Positions 43,135-55,500 of a stretch of DNA of 64,000 nucleotides are shown piece after piece. Source of the DNA: Panax quinquefolius (Eukaryota > Streptophyta > Magnoliopsida > Apiales > Araliaceae); NCBI GenBank assembly GCA_020205615.1, contig CM035171.1, positions 125,058,161 to 125,122,160 on the forward strand, read 5' to 3'. The position numbers and the translations under genes are program-made. Within the stretch, counting starts at the first letter, position 1. Every line of letters begins with the position of its first letter. The notes beneath the pieces were generated by a model, which searched no databases, was not told the origin of the DNA, and saw nothing but the letters and a program-made list of their open reading frames with translations.

Positions 43135-44942
43135 TACGCGTGGTTGCATAGTAGCACACGATATTGATTATTGATGCTTACGAGAGAAGTAAACAATTTA
43201 TACTCGATTATTGCTACGATAATTCTTTGCATCATATCTCTTATATTATTGATTCGATTATTGTCACAGTATCATCATATAATATGTTATATTATTAAAT
43301 CAATAATTGAGATGACAAGTTATAAATGATTAATAATTGTTGAAAGATTAAATATGTGTTGAGTAAAAATAAAATGATTTGTGGTAATATTTATTGATCC
43401 TTGATGTATATAAAGAGTCTATTATGAGACATTTGTGGTAAGTTTGGTTATTTTATGGGGGGGCCCATATGTAAATCTAAGAGTCTCTTTCGTCGATAGT
43501 AATTACCTTCGTCGATAGTAATTACCTTTACAGACGTCAAACCACTTGCCGTTTCATATTACAGACGTCTGTCCAACAATTGTTGTTTCACATTCTGAGC
43601 GTCAAACCACTTGGTGTTTCACATTCTGACGTCGACCACTTTTCTTTTCACATCACGATAAAATGAGCCACTTGCCTTTTCACATTTCAAGTCTTAAGCT
43701 AGAAATCTTCTATAAATAGAGGCCCGGTGCTTCATTATTTTCATGAATTCATTGAGCTATAGAGAGAAAGTATAGAGAATAAGAGAGAGAAGAAGAAGAG
43801 TGATTTACTACACTCTGCGGTATTCAATCTCCTACTAATATAAGGGTGTTATTCTTTCTTATTCATGAAAAAACATTGTTATTCCATTGCTTATTATTAC
43901 ATTCGAATAACTTTGTGTCTGGCGCTTTTACCTATACTTGGTGACATTCTTCTATTATTACATTGGAACATCACATGCGTGTGTTTTACTGGGACTGGTT
44001 AAAATCTTTATTATTAATACTGTTGGAACATCACATGCATGTGTTTTTGCGAATCTGGTTTCCGTCTTTATTATTATTACTGTTGGAACATCTTATGCGT
44101 GTGTTTTACAGGACTGGTTAAAATCTTTATTATACTGTTGGAACATCTATCGGTTTGCAAATTTTGCACGACTGGTTAAGTTATTATTATTACATTGGAA
44201 TAACTTTTGCTGTGCGGTCTATCGCATGCATGGTGATTTCTTTTGTTATTCCATTCTTAATTATACTCGGTTGGTTAAAGTTTTGACTTCTATACTCCAT
44301 GAAATTAGTAGAATATCCTTGATATTTTGCGCTTCATCCGATATCTTTTCATGAAAATATTCTTACGATCATTCTTGATTTTTACTCTACAAAGCAGTAT
44401 CATGTTGACAATTTGGACATTAATATTAGTTCCTGGATAAATTAATTCTTGAACTTGTTTTATTTAATTCTTATATCATTGTCATCATCCTCATTGTTTT
44501 ATATTATGTTTAAAGTCATCTACATGGCTTTGTAGTGCGTAGATGGACTTGGTATGATTATGATCAGGGATTATTCGGTGTAATCATGACTGTAATGTTA
44601 CAAATGATGTGGTAAAAGTTATCATTGGCCCGTAGTGCATTGATAGAAAGTTGTTGGCATGATCATGACCATTAATGAATACACGAATGTCCTTGGTTGT
44701 AGTGCATGGATAATTTGTGGTCGTGATACTAAAGAATATTATTGGCCGTAGTGCAGGGGTGATTTTATGATGTGAATTATTTATTAAGCTGAGTCCCAGA
44801 GATAAAAGTCATGAAAAACCTTTTAAATCATAAAAGATAGTAGATTTTATTCTCTACTTGACTCTTTTAATGGATTGCTTGTTCCGCTGCAATTAAACTT
44901 GATGTTGTTATATTTTATCAGTTTAACACTGTTGAAGGCTAA
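43135..44942 (+). repeat. family A LTR, middle segment (copy at 43 kb)
   Basis: Starts TACGCGTGGTTGCATAGTAG directly after the C terminus and ends GAAGGCTAA. It is nearly the same as 33008-34764, including private variants. TATA box near 43712; hairpin array 44516-44765. Confidence 0.85.
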
Positions 44943-47642
44943 TGTAAGACCCCAACTTATTATTAATGAAATTTAATTTTCTCTATTTATTATTTTGAAA
45001 TAGTAAGGGTTGATGTGATTAATGTGGATAGTTAGGGGTAAAATCATAAATACTTGAAAATAATGAGTGGTTATAAAATATTCATTGTTGTCGGGGAATA
45101 TTCGTTTGGTCGTGGAATATTAAATGCTTGTCGAGGGAATATTAAATGCTGCACCTGACCATAATATTGGGCCCATGCGGAAAGTGATTGGATGAAGAAA
45201 GCAGCAAAAATAAGTGGTTTAAAAATATATGGCGTGGTTATTCACAGAATTATCTTGTTAAAATACCCGGTGGATTTAAAACACGATAGCACTGCGGTAT
45301 TGCACCAATTGTTGATTCTTACGTGAAGAAGGCACTACTCGATAATGGTTACGATAATTCTTTATTCGATTATTTTATTGAGTTAATAATTAACTGCGTT
45401 GATATTTTATATTGTTGTTGTTTGATAATTGTCATTTACGGTATTTTTCATTATCGAAGCAATAATTCATATTATCGAATAATATTATTAGATAACATTA
45501 TTGGCAATGTCTAGAAAGTTACATACAGAGAGGTTTGGTCACCTAATTGCGGCGTAGATGAAGAAATTCTTATTGGAAAGCCCCTGCTTTCTGAGGAAGC
45601 GCACTGGTTGTCGATATTGTGATTACGTAATATTATTTATGAATAATTAATTATTGATTCATATGATGAGAAAAATATTGATTTTATGTGGATATAGATG
45701 GAGAAAAATTTTAAATGTGACAATTGTTGAAAATTGAAATTTTATCTTTTACGATAAAATAATTCTTTTAAATATATTATTATATTTTAATAATATAATA
45801 ATGGTGATATTTTTACAACGAATGTGGAATATATGAGTATCTGAGGAGGAAGAGTATTTTTGTTGCAATAAATGTTTAAAACATATTAAACATGTCAAAT
45901 TGGACCCCATTTATTGGTGAAATTTGATTATAGCTGTAAAATCCCAGTTTATGGATTTTGGTCAATTTACATTTGGAATTTGGAAAAACTTTCTTACGGA
46001 AAGTTGTAGAAATTGAATTTTCTATAAAAACTCGCGAGATTCGAATTTTTTGATAGAATGGCTATTTATTATGAATTATTGAAGTTACGAAGCTCAAAAT
46101 AATTGATTTTGGAAGTTTAAAATATTTTAAATAATAAAAACGTTTTTGTTTGTTTTGTGGGCTACAACATGTGCATAATGAGCTGAGATCAGATCTAGGA
46201 AGGTGGGCGTAGAAATCTTAATATATATATTAATATTATATTAAATTTTACTGCTTTGGTATTCTAGCATTTTTCTATAAATAGGGTCTTGGGTTAGAAT
46301 TGAAAATCACACAGAAGCTGAAGTTTTCTCTCTATATTATCGGCGTATTCTTGTGAGTATTTTGAGTATACTTTGAGTATTGTTAGGCGGTGCAAGTTCC
46401 TTGACCTTATACGGTATTCAATTAGAAGTCTTAATCTTTCGAGGTAAGGGATGTTAATTTCTTCTCGAATGATATTATTTCTTGATATCATTATCTTTGA
46501 AATATTGGTTGGAACTTTTATCAAATTTGGAACTTTTTCATGTAGGAGGTTACTATTCATGAGTTCTTATTCACGAGTTCTTATTCATGAGATTCTTATT
46601 AAAGTCTTATTAAGTGAAGCGTGAAGATGTTTTTTATGGAATTTCTATCTTTTGGTGTGAGATTCTTATTCACGTTCTCGGCCTTATTCACGTATCTGAC
46701 ACTATTCACGTATCGGCCTTTATTCACCAAAAAATAAAATTTTTCTTTTTGTCCAAAATATCTATTACGGAAACTAGCTTTGATTGTATCCGTGTTTTGA
46801 TCATTCTTGAATTTTACACCACTATGATCATTTTTGAGGTATTTTGAACATGGATAAAACAAAATCACGAATCCTTAATCCTTAATCCTTGTCATTTTGT
46901 TTCCTTTGGATTCGTTTCTTTAAAAATATTTTTCATCATCCTCGGTCTTAAATGATGATATTATTGAATATCTTTGCTTTGTAGTGCAAAGATGAATGAT
47001 TTCTGAAGAATATCTTTGGTAGTAGTGCAAAGATGAGCAGTGTTTAGATGAACATGACCAAGTGATGAATATCTTTGGCTGTAGTGCAAAGATGAATATT
47101 TGATTCGGATGTATATTGATTGATGTACGGGGATAAAAGATGAGCGATGAACTTTTAAATTCATACATAGAAGATAGTAGTTTGCATTCTCTCTTAACTC
47201 TTCTAATGAATTATTATTTTCATTTGCGAATATTGATTTAAAATTTGTTGTCTATTGTATTCTATTAGATTTTTCCTGTTGAAGACTAACGATAAATTTG
47301 TTGTATATTATCTTAGTCATAATATTCTTTCTTTGGGCTAGTTGAGCTCACCCTTTTCCTTTTTGTTCCATTTTTTCTTCTCGGGAGGCGAGAATATAAT
47401 GAGTGCAGTCGGGGTATGGAATGAAGGTTTTAGAAAGAATTGTTTAGTAGTCCTCACCATTTTGTAAAATAATATATCAATAAATGTGATGAGGATTTAT
47501 TTGAGTATAGATATTGTTTAGAAGATAATATTTGTATTGAACTCACAGTTTTCTGGTTGTAATAATAAAGTTGTAGTTATTTACGTACCATGTATTGACA
47601 ATTTCGAGAATGGGTGATGTATACCTATTTTGGGAGGCGTCG
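44943..47642 (+). repeat. 5' LTR of G3 (family B)
   Basis: TGTAAGACCCCAACTTATTA to TTTTGGGAGGCGTCG, inserted at GGCTAA as in G2. TATA box near 46275-46290; hairpin array 46968-47099. Its partner at the 3' end of G3 is a family A LTR, so G3 has mismatched LTRs. Confidence 0.88.
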
Positions 47643-47645
47643 CGG

Positions 47646-47657
47646 TTAGTATCGAGC
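47646..47657 (+). promoter_or_regulatory. primer binding site of G3 (degenerate)
   Basis: TTAGTATCGAGC after the LTR, two changes from the G1 and tRNA-Met consensus, followed by the same TATGATCTCTGGCGGAGATC leader. Confidence 0.7.
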
Positions 47658-47779
47658 TTAGGATATGATCTCTGGCGGAGATCGGGGAATAGAACTAGGA
47701 GGGAGGCAGAGTAAATCCTTCCGCTAGTGTGTCTACTAAGCTTATTTTTTTTAGTTGAGTCGATATATAAGGATATTAT

Positions 47780-49000
47780 GTGATATATTGATTTCCTTAA
47801 TTAACCCTTGTTTTATGGCGGTATTTGAGAATGTCGTGAGAATATTAACATTGGAAATGAGGCCAGGTGGAGCGCTTTGTACTCACCTGCGAGGAGAGCG
47901 TCTTACAGCAATTTGTGATGTTCCTCTGTGAACAACACCTGCTTGACGCAAATGATGAGCGAGGGGATGTTTAGAAGTTTTTTGCGATTCATGCAAAATC
48001 GAGACGAGGAGACTCGTGTTCAAAATAGAGGAGGAAATGATAGCAATTCACGGGTTGTCCACAATGACAGATTCAAAGTTGGGACCACGAATTTAAGGAA
48101 AGCGGATCCGATCATGGCGGAAACATGGGTTAAGCAAATTACCAAGATATTCGATGTCTTGGGATGCGGAGAACGAAGGTTCTATTTGCCACCTTTATAT
48201 TAGTGGTGAGGCGGATTCTTGGTAGAATCGTAAAGCGTACCCATCGGCCCCTTTTCGGCATGTCTTGGGAGGCGTTTGAAACTATTTAATGACAAATACT
48301 TTCACGAAAGTGTTCGTCGTATGAAGGAAGTGGAGTTTATTAGGCTGGGCGAACAACATGGCGGTGTCTCGATGCGAGGCAAAGTTTGCGAGTTATCGAG
48401 GTTTGCACCTCATTTGGTGGAGAATGAGGAGCGTATGGCCGCGGATGTTTCTTAGAGGTTTGAAACACGGCGTCGTCGATATCTCATTTCTCGTAAATTT
48501 TCTCTATATTATTCGGATGTTGTAAGCAGGGCTCAATTATTAGGCGAGATACGAAATCTGATCATTTGAGGACCCTGACGAGGATCGTGCGGAGATAGCG
48601 ATCAGCAGAATAATGATAACCCGGCGGAGAAAAGCGAGACGGACAAAAATGGTAACCACTACTGGTGGTAATCATAGCCGTGAAAATAGAAAAAGCGAGT
48701 CGGGAGGAGATTTTAAAAGGAGAGATTTATGATGACCATGTGAAGGCAGCGGTCTTGCGTGACAAGCTGGTTCTAAGGGAGGAGAAACGACCACCGGTCA
48801 TATCTTCAAATCACGAAAAGAGGGACATATCGGTCAAGCGCCCCTAGCAGTTCAAGGTATGCTATAATTGTGGAAAGGAAGGACATATCGCTTTCGAGAT
48901 TATGCGATGGCGAAACCTAGTTATTGAGGGACGGTGACTCAAAAATTATCGAGAAAAGTCGAAAGTCAGCGATTAGGGAAGGCGTTTGTTGTATTTGGTC
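47780..49000 (+). pseudogene. gypsy Gag remnant of G3
   Basis: The longest clean stretch (47928-48203) gives MMSEGMFRSFLRFMQNRDEE and VGTTNLRKADPIMAETWVKQ followed by TKIFDVLG, a capsid core. The CCHC knuckle CYNCGKEGHIA is at 48860-48894. Frameshifts separate the pieces. Confidence 0.87.
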
Positions 49001-50195
49001 ATAATCGAGGAACAAGCGAGGTGATCACGGGTAAGCTATTTATAAATTCTTACGAAGTTTATACCTTACTTGATCTAGGGTTACCCATTCATTTATCTCT
49101 CCTGCGTGTACTCAGCGTTTAAACTTGACTCGGAGAAATTAGACTTTGACCTATCTGTGGAAACTCGTTAGGAGAAACTTTCATCACATCCTTTGTTTAT
49201 AAATCTTGTTTGATTTAAGTTGGCACCATCACCTTACACATTGACCTTATCTCTTTAAAGATACTTGCTTTTGATGTGATTTTAGGGATTGATTGGTTAA
49301 CTTACTCATCATTGCCAAAATTAATTGTTTTTCGTAAGGTTGTTAGTTTTCATATTCTAACTTGACACATTTATGCAATTCAAACAACTAAACCATTAAA
49401 ATCAATCCTTTGTCATATCTAATCATAAAAGCTATTCGTTTATTGAAAAGCAGATGTCAAGCTTCTTAGCCCATGTTATGGATTTGAATAAAGACACGTC
49501 AAATTTGAATAATATTCTGTTGTTATTGACTTTCACGGCGTATTTTAGAAGAACTTCACGGTCTACCCCGAGCGTGAAGTTGAATTCTTTATTGATCTTG
49601 AACACTGGTACAAAGCCCATTTCTAAAACCCATATCGAATGGCTCTATTGAACTTGAGGAGTAAAGGTCACTACGAGAATTGTTGGACATCGGTTTCATT
49701 CGATCTAGTACATCTCCTTGGGGTGCTCTGTTTTATTTGTAAAGAAGAAAAGGCGAGGGTATGCGACTTTAATATTGACTATCGGGGAATTGAACCATGT
49801 CACCATCGAGAATAGGTATCCTCTACCTCGTATTGATGACTTGTTTGACCCGATTTACAAGACGCTGATTCTTTTCAAAAATCGATCTTAGATTACGGGT
49901 ATCATCAATTTGAAGATTAGGCGAGGATATTCAAAAGGCGCCTTTAGAACTTCGATGCGGGCATTATGAATTCTTAGTCATGTCTTTGGTTGACTAATGC
50001 TCTATGACTTTCATGGATATGATGAGCCAGAGTATTGAGGAATATTTGGATCGGTTAGTTGTTGTCTTTATTGATGACATCCTTATATATTCAAAAAGTC
50101 GTGAAGATCATGAGCACCATTTGAAGCTGGTACTCCAAAGGCTTCGTGAAAACCAACTATATGCCAAATTGAAGAAATGCGAGTTCTGGCTTATT
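49001..50195 (+). pseudogene. gypsy protease and RT (N-terminal part) of G3
   Basis: Protease-like GKLFINSYEVYTLLDLG near 49030-49080, where the expected catalytic Asp sits in LLDLG. RT then runs from about 49680, and the catalytic [19 protein letters not shown] is at about 50065-50127. The frame 50004-50195 is clean up to [11 protein letters not shown], where an inverted LTR scrap interrupts it. Confidence 0.85.
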
Positions 50196-50309
50196 TTGAA
50201 GTATTTGCGTATTTTACCCCTAACTATCCACATTAATCAAATCAACCCTTACTTATTTCAAAATAATAAATAGAAAATTAAATTTCATTAATAATAAGTT
50301 GGGGTCTTA
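50196..50309 (-). repeat. inverted scrap of a family B LTR inside RT
   Basis: The reverse complement reads TAAGACCCCAACTTATTATT, AATGAAATTTAATTTTCTAT and so on, through GGATAGTTAGGGGTAAAATACGC. That is the first about 110 bp of a family B LTR in antisense. It splits the RT word KKCEFW from the following AFLGH-type word (GGTAGCATTCCTTGGGCACG). No duplication is evident, so it looks like filler captured during repair. Confidence 0.9.
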
Positions 50310-52533
50310 CGGTAGCATTCCTTGGGCACGTAGTATGAAGTCATGGAATATCTGTTGACCAGCAAAAGATGAAGCAATTCAAAAGTGGGAGCAACCTAAA
50401 TCGTTAATAGAAATCGTAGCTTTCTCGGCTTGTTGGTTATTATCGGAGATTCGTGGAAGGATTTTCTCAATTGCTACTCCATTAACTCGGTGACTCGGAA
50501 AGATCAAAGTTGGTTGGAAGCGAAGAAGAATGTGAAGAGTTTTTAAGAACTCGAAAGGAGACTCATTTATTTTGTTACATGATACCATTTTGGCTCGGAG
50601 GATTTGTCATCTCGGTGATGCTTGAGCAAAAGGTTGGGATGTGTTCTCATGCAACATGGGAAAGTCATAGCCTATGCCTCGAAACTGACTCAAAGAATAT
50701 GAGAGGAATTATCCTACTCATGATCTAGAGTTAGCATTTATTATCTTTCACTTAAAATTTAGAGGCATTACTTGTATGGGGAGAAGGTGGAGATCTTTAC
50801 GGATCATAAAAGCCTCAAATATTTCTTTACTCAAAAGGAACTCGACATCACGACAACAACGTTGGCTTGAGCTGATGAAAGATTATGATCGTACCATCGA
50901 TACCATCACTGGAAAAAGCGAGCGTGGTAGGCGGCCGCATTGAGTAGAAGATCATATATGCAAGTATGAATGCGATATTGTCGTATGAGGCCCATTTTGT
51001 GTGACTTGCAAATTATGGAGATAGAATTAAAGACTCGAGGGGACCTATGTGATGATGGCGAATATCTGAGTAGAGCAGGCTTTAATCGATAAAGTTAAAA
51101 TTTGCTCGATTTACGGACACAGGTGATGCGTATGAGGAAGAAATTACAAGAAGGTCTTATCTAGGAAGCAAGAATCGATGAAGAAGGAATACTTGAGTCG
51201 ACTCCGGACTTTGTGTTCTAGCGACCACGATTTAAAGTATAAAATCATGATGGGGCGCTGAACTGCCGTTTGCAATCCATCACAGAGATCTGAAATGTAT
51301 CATGATATTAAATCGTACATTTTGGTGGAGAAATATGAAGAGAGATAGCGTTGTTTATCTCGAGGTGTCTAAATTGTCAGCGAGTTAAAGCGGAGCATCA
51401 AGTACCAAAAGGTCCATTGCAACCACTTGAAATTCCGAATGGAAGTGGGAGCACATTACCATGGATTTCGTTCTGGGTCTTCTAAGGTTTCTCGAGACGT
51501 AGATGCGATTTGGGTCATTGTTGATAGATTGACCAAGTCTGCTCATTTTTACCGAATCGAGAAACTTATACACTTGAGCGTCTTGCTCGTATGTACATAA
51601 ATGAGTTGTAAAGGCGCATGGTATCTGCGGTATCCATAGTTTACGATCGAGACCGAAGATTCACTTACGATTTTGGGTTAGTTTGCAAAAAGCTATGAGC
51701 GCGGACTTACGATTTAGCTCGGCATATCATCCTCAGACGAGCAGATGATCGGAGAGGACTATTGAACTCTTGAAGATCTATTGAGACTCTGTGTCCTTGA
51801 TTTCAAGGAAGTTGGGACAAGTTCTTACCATTGGTGGAGTTTTCCTACAACAACAGTTATCGAAGCAAGTATTGGCATGGCTCCATTCGAGCGTTGTATG
51901 GAAGAAAGTGCCGTTCTCGGTATCTTTGGGATGAGGTGGGTGAAGCAGCGTTGTTGGGATTTGGGTTGATGCGTATGACTCTGAAAAAGATTCAAAGCGA
52001 TCAAATGACGTATAAAAACCTCACAAGATCGTGAAAAGAGTTATGTTAATTTTCATCGAAAAGGCGTGGAATTGATATAGGAGATCATGTGTTATTGCGT
52101 GTTGCTCCATGGAAAGGAGTTACGAGATTTGGAAAGAGAAAAACTCGATCCTCGATTCATCGGCCCATTTTAATCCTCGATCGGTAGGAGCGTAGCTATA
52201 GACTCGACTTTACTGCTTAGTATGTCTCGTATACATAACGTTTTCACGTATCCATATTACGTAAATATGTGAAAGACCGAACCACATTATTGAGTTAGAA
52301 GCAGGACGAAATAGCGGACGATTTGGCGTATGAAGAGGTTCTGTTCAAATTTTGGATAAGAAGGAACATATTCTACGCTCGAGTTATACCTCAAAAGTCG
52401 AAGTTTTGTGGAGAAACCACGATATTGAGGAAATGACTTGGGAGTTAGAATCGAAATGAAATCAAGGTATCCTTACATCTTGACATCTGAAGTGCGTACC
52501 CTAATTTTGGCGAAATTTCATAAGAATGGGAGG
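50310..52533 (+). pseudogene. gypsy RT end, RNase H, integrase and chromodomain of G3
   Basis: Continues RT from GGTAGCATTCCTTGGGC. RNase H about 50480-50950 ([13 protein letters not shown]), integrase about 51280-52200 and a chromodomain-like end about 52330-52480; purine tract ATAAGAATGGGAGG before 52534. This half differs from G1 and G2 more than the half before 50195 does, and it retains about 65-75 bp (about 50965-51040) missing in those copies. It therefore probably belongs to the family A element, whose LTR follows. Confidence 0.85.
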
Positions 52534-52534
52534 T

Positions 52535-55500
52535 TGTAAGTGTTAGGTTTGTAATATTCATGAGCCTTGATCAAATTGCAAAAATTAAGCGGAAGCGATG
52601 TAAAAATCGAGTTTAAAATTTTCACAAGCCAGTATACCGGATCACCCTTTATGCACAATTATTAATTAAGCGAAAGATAAAGAATAAAATCATACCCTTG
52701 AAGATCGAGCTTCCTCGAAGTGCAAGTTCACCTCGAATCCTTTCTCGTTCGACTTGAATTCATAGGGTGTGGTTCCTTCCTTTGATCGGCGTTAGCCACC
52801 CCAGTGTTTGGCCTCTGGGGTGATCCACGAGGAAAAAGAATTTTCAAGAAGAAGGGTATTGGCTTAAACCCTAGGTTTTCTATCTGTATAGAAAAAAGGC
52901 GTACTCTCCACTATTGGAATTACGTATGTTGTAAAAATCAACAACCCCTACACCCGTAATAAGACTCCTCTTATTTATAGATGTGGGCGACCCACCTTAA
53001 CAATTAAGGAATTGGATTTATTTAATTAATTAAATTCTTTTAATTAATTAAGCTCCCCTAATCTTATTAGGGATAATTAATTAAACTCCTTTAACTAATT
53101 TTTTCTTCTAATCGATTAGGAATAAATGAAATACTTATATTAAATTAATTCCTAAACTCTTTTAGAAATTAAAATAATAATAATTGTAATAATATTAATA
53201 AGACTCCTCTTATTAATTTATATTTAATATTTCTAAAATATTAAATAATAAATATTAAGTTATTTAATTTATTCTATCACCATAGATTAAGTTAAATATA
53301 CATAACATATTATTACGATTATGCCATTAACTTCTTAAATAATTATTCTTCCTTTTATGGTGTGACCCTTTAGGTTCTCCGTATTAAGCAGGTTGTGAAT
53401 AAATCAATTAGAACAATTCTAATCTTATTTAAATAAATAAATTAAACAATTAATTTATTTAAATAAATAATATTTATTCTCTGATAGGGATAAGCCTCTC
53501 TAGCGATCAGCGACTTTCCGGATAATATAGATTTCAACATTAATCATTAAAGAACCTTTGAGTAAATAGTTAAAATCTGATTCGATCCTTCCACGCATCT
53601 GATGTCCCGATTAAATATAAGGCATGGAATTCTTGTCAAGTCTTATTTTATTTAATTATATGTATTTCGATCCTTAAATGCCTGACTTCAAATAATGCAA
53701 ATTAGAAACTCCTTTCTAATTTCATTACGCCTTAACCGAGGACTCTTTGGGTTGTCATTTATCGAATCACATAGGACATTTCTCTTCTTTTATTAGAAGT
53801 GGTAGATTCTTTATTGATCGTACATTATCTCCATTATCTGACTTATTATACCCAAGCATACCCTTTGATATACCCTAAGGGTCTTAAGGAATAAGTCAAA
53901 GTATAACTCATCATACACACGAATCTTGTGATGATCTCGAGTCGAGGATTACTTGTACTACTATCACTCTGAGAATTTCTATTGACGAGCCAAATAAAAC
54001 TCCATTAGGTATTCCTTAGCGAGCCATATTCGGTGAACTTATTCTCTAATAAGCACTACATACTTGCTTTAGTGTCTCCACAAATGATCGTGAGATCAAT
54101 CATCCTCAAATCGATGAAGCAAGCAGCGTATGTACCGATCTATCCGGGATTCACTAATCCCCGATTTAGTAATCGATGATTGGGAACTATTTTAGTTTTA
54201 AGCTTTCTAAGAATTTAGATCTCATTAGAATGATCATCATCATTATTCTAAAAGCATTGCTTAAAACTATGGGTTTATCACGTATTATAAAACGACATCG
54301 TATAGATAATTAAAAGCCTTTAATAAATTAATACTTTTTATTAATAAATGAATAAGATTATTACAAAGTATATGCTTTATCATCAAACATGATTGGCTTG
54401 TGTGCATACTACTTTCGGTAAGACCCCAACTTTTATAAATAAAGATGAATTTTTATAAATATTATTTTTGAATATTATGGAGTAAATTTGATATAATGTT
54501 ATAGTTGTGGGTAATATTTATAAATTTTGCAAAGTAAGCAAGTTGTTATAAAATATTAGTTTGGTGGGGAATATTCTTTTTGTCGGAAAATATTAAATGC
54601 AATGGCACTGATCATTAAGTGGACCTAGCGAAATTATTATCGGATTGAAAGCGACAAAAATACTTTATGAAAATAACGGTGGAAGGTATTCAGATTAAAA
54701 GCATTGAACTACCCATTAGTAAAGAAATGCGATGTCTGGCGTGGTTGCATAGTAACACACGGTATTGATTATTGATCTTACGTGAGAAGTCACTCGGCTA
54801 TACTCGAAGTATTACTACGATAATTCTTTGCATCATATCTCTTATATTATTGATTCAATTATTGTCACGGTATCATACATATAATATGTTATATTATTAA
54901 ATCAATAATTGAGGCGACAAGTTATAAATGATTAATAATTGTTGAAAGATTAAATATGTGTTGATTAAAAATAAAATGATTTGTGGTAATATTTATTGAT
55001 CCTTGATGTATATAAAAGAATACATTATGAGATGTTTGTGGTAAGTTTGGTTATTTTATGGGGGCCCATATGTCATCTAAAGTCTCTTCGTTAATAGTAA
55101 TTACTTTCGTCGATAGTAATTACCTTTGCAGACGTCAAACCACTTAGTTTCATATTCTTGGCGTCGAACCAATTGTCGTTTCACATTACTGGCGTCGAAC
55201 CACTTGGTGTTTCACATTCTGAGCGTCGAACCACTTTTCTTTTCACATCATCGATAAATCGAGCCACTTGCCTTTTCACATTTCAAGTCTTTAAGCTAGA
55301 AATCTTATAAATAGAGGACTAGTGCTTCATTATTTTCACGAATTCATTCAAGCTATAGAGAGAAAGTATAGAGAGAAAGTATAGAGAATAAGAGAAAGAA
55401 GAAGAGTATTACATTACTATCTCTCTGCGATATTCAATCTCCTACTAATGTAAGGGGTGTTATTCTTTCTTATTCATGAAGAAGGCATTGTTATTCCATT

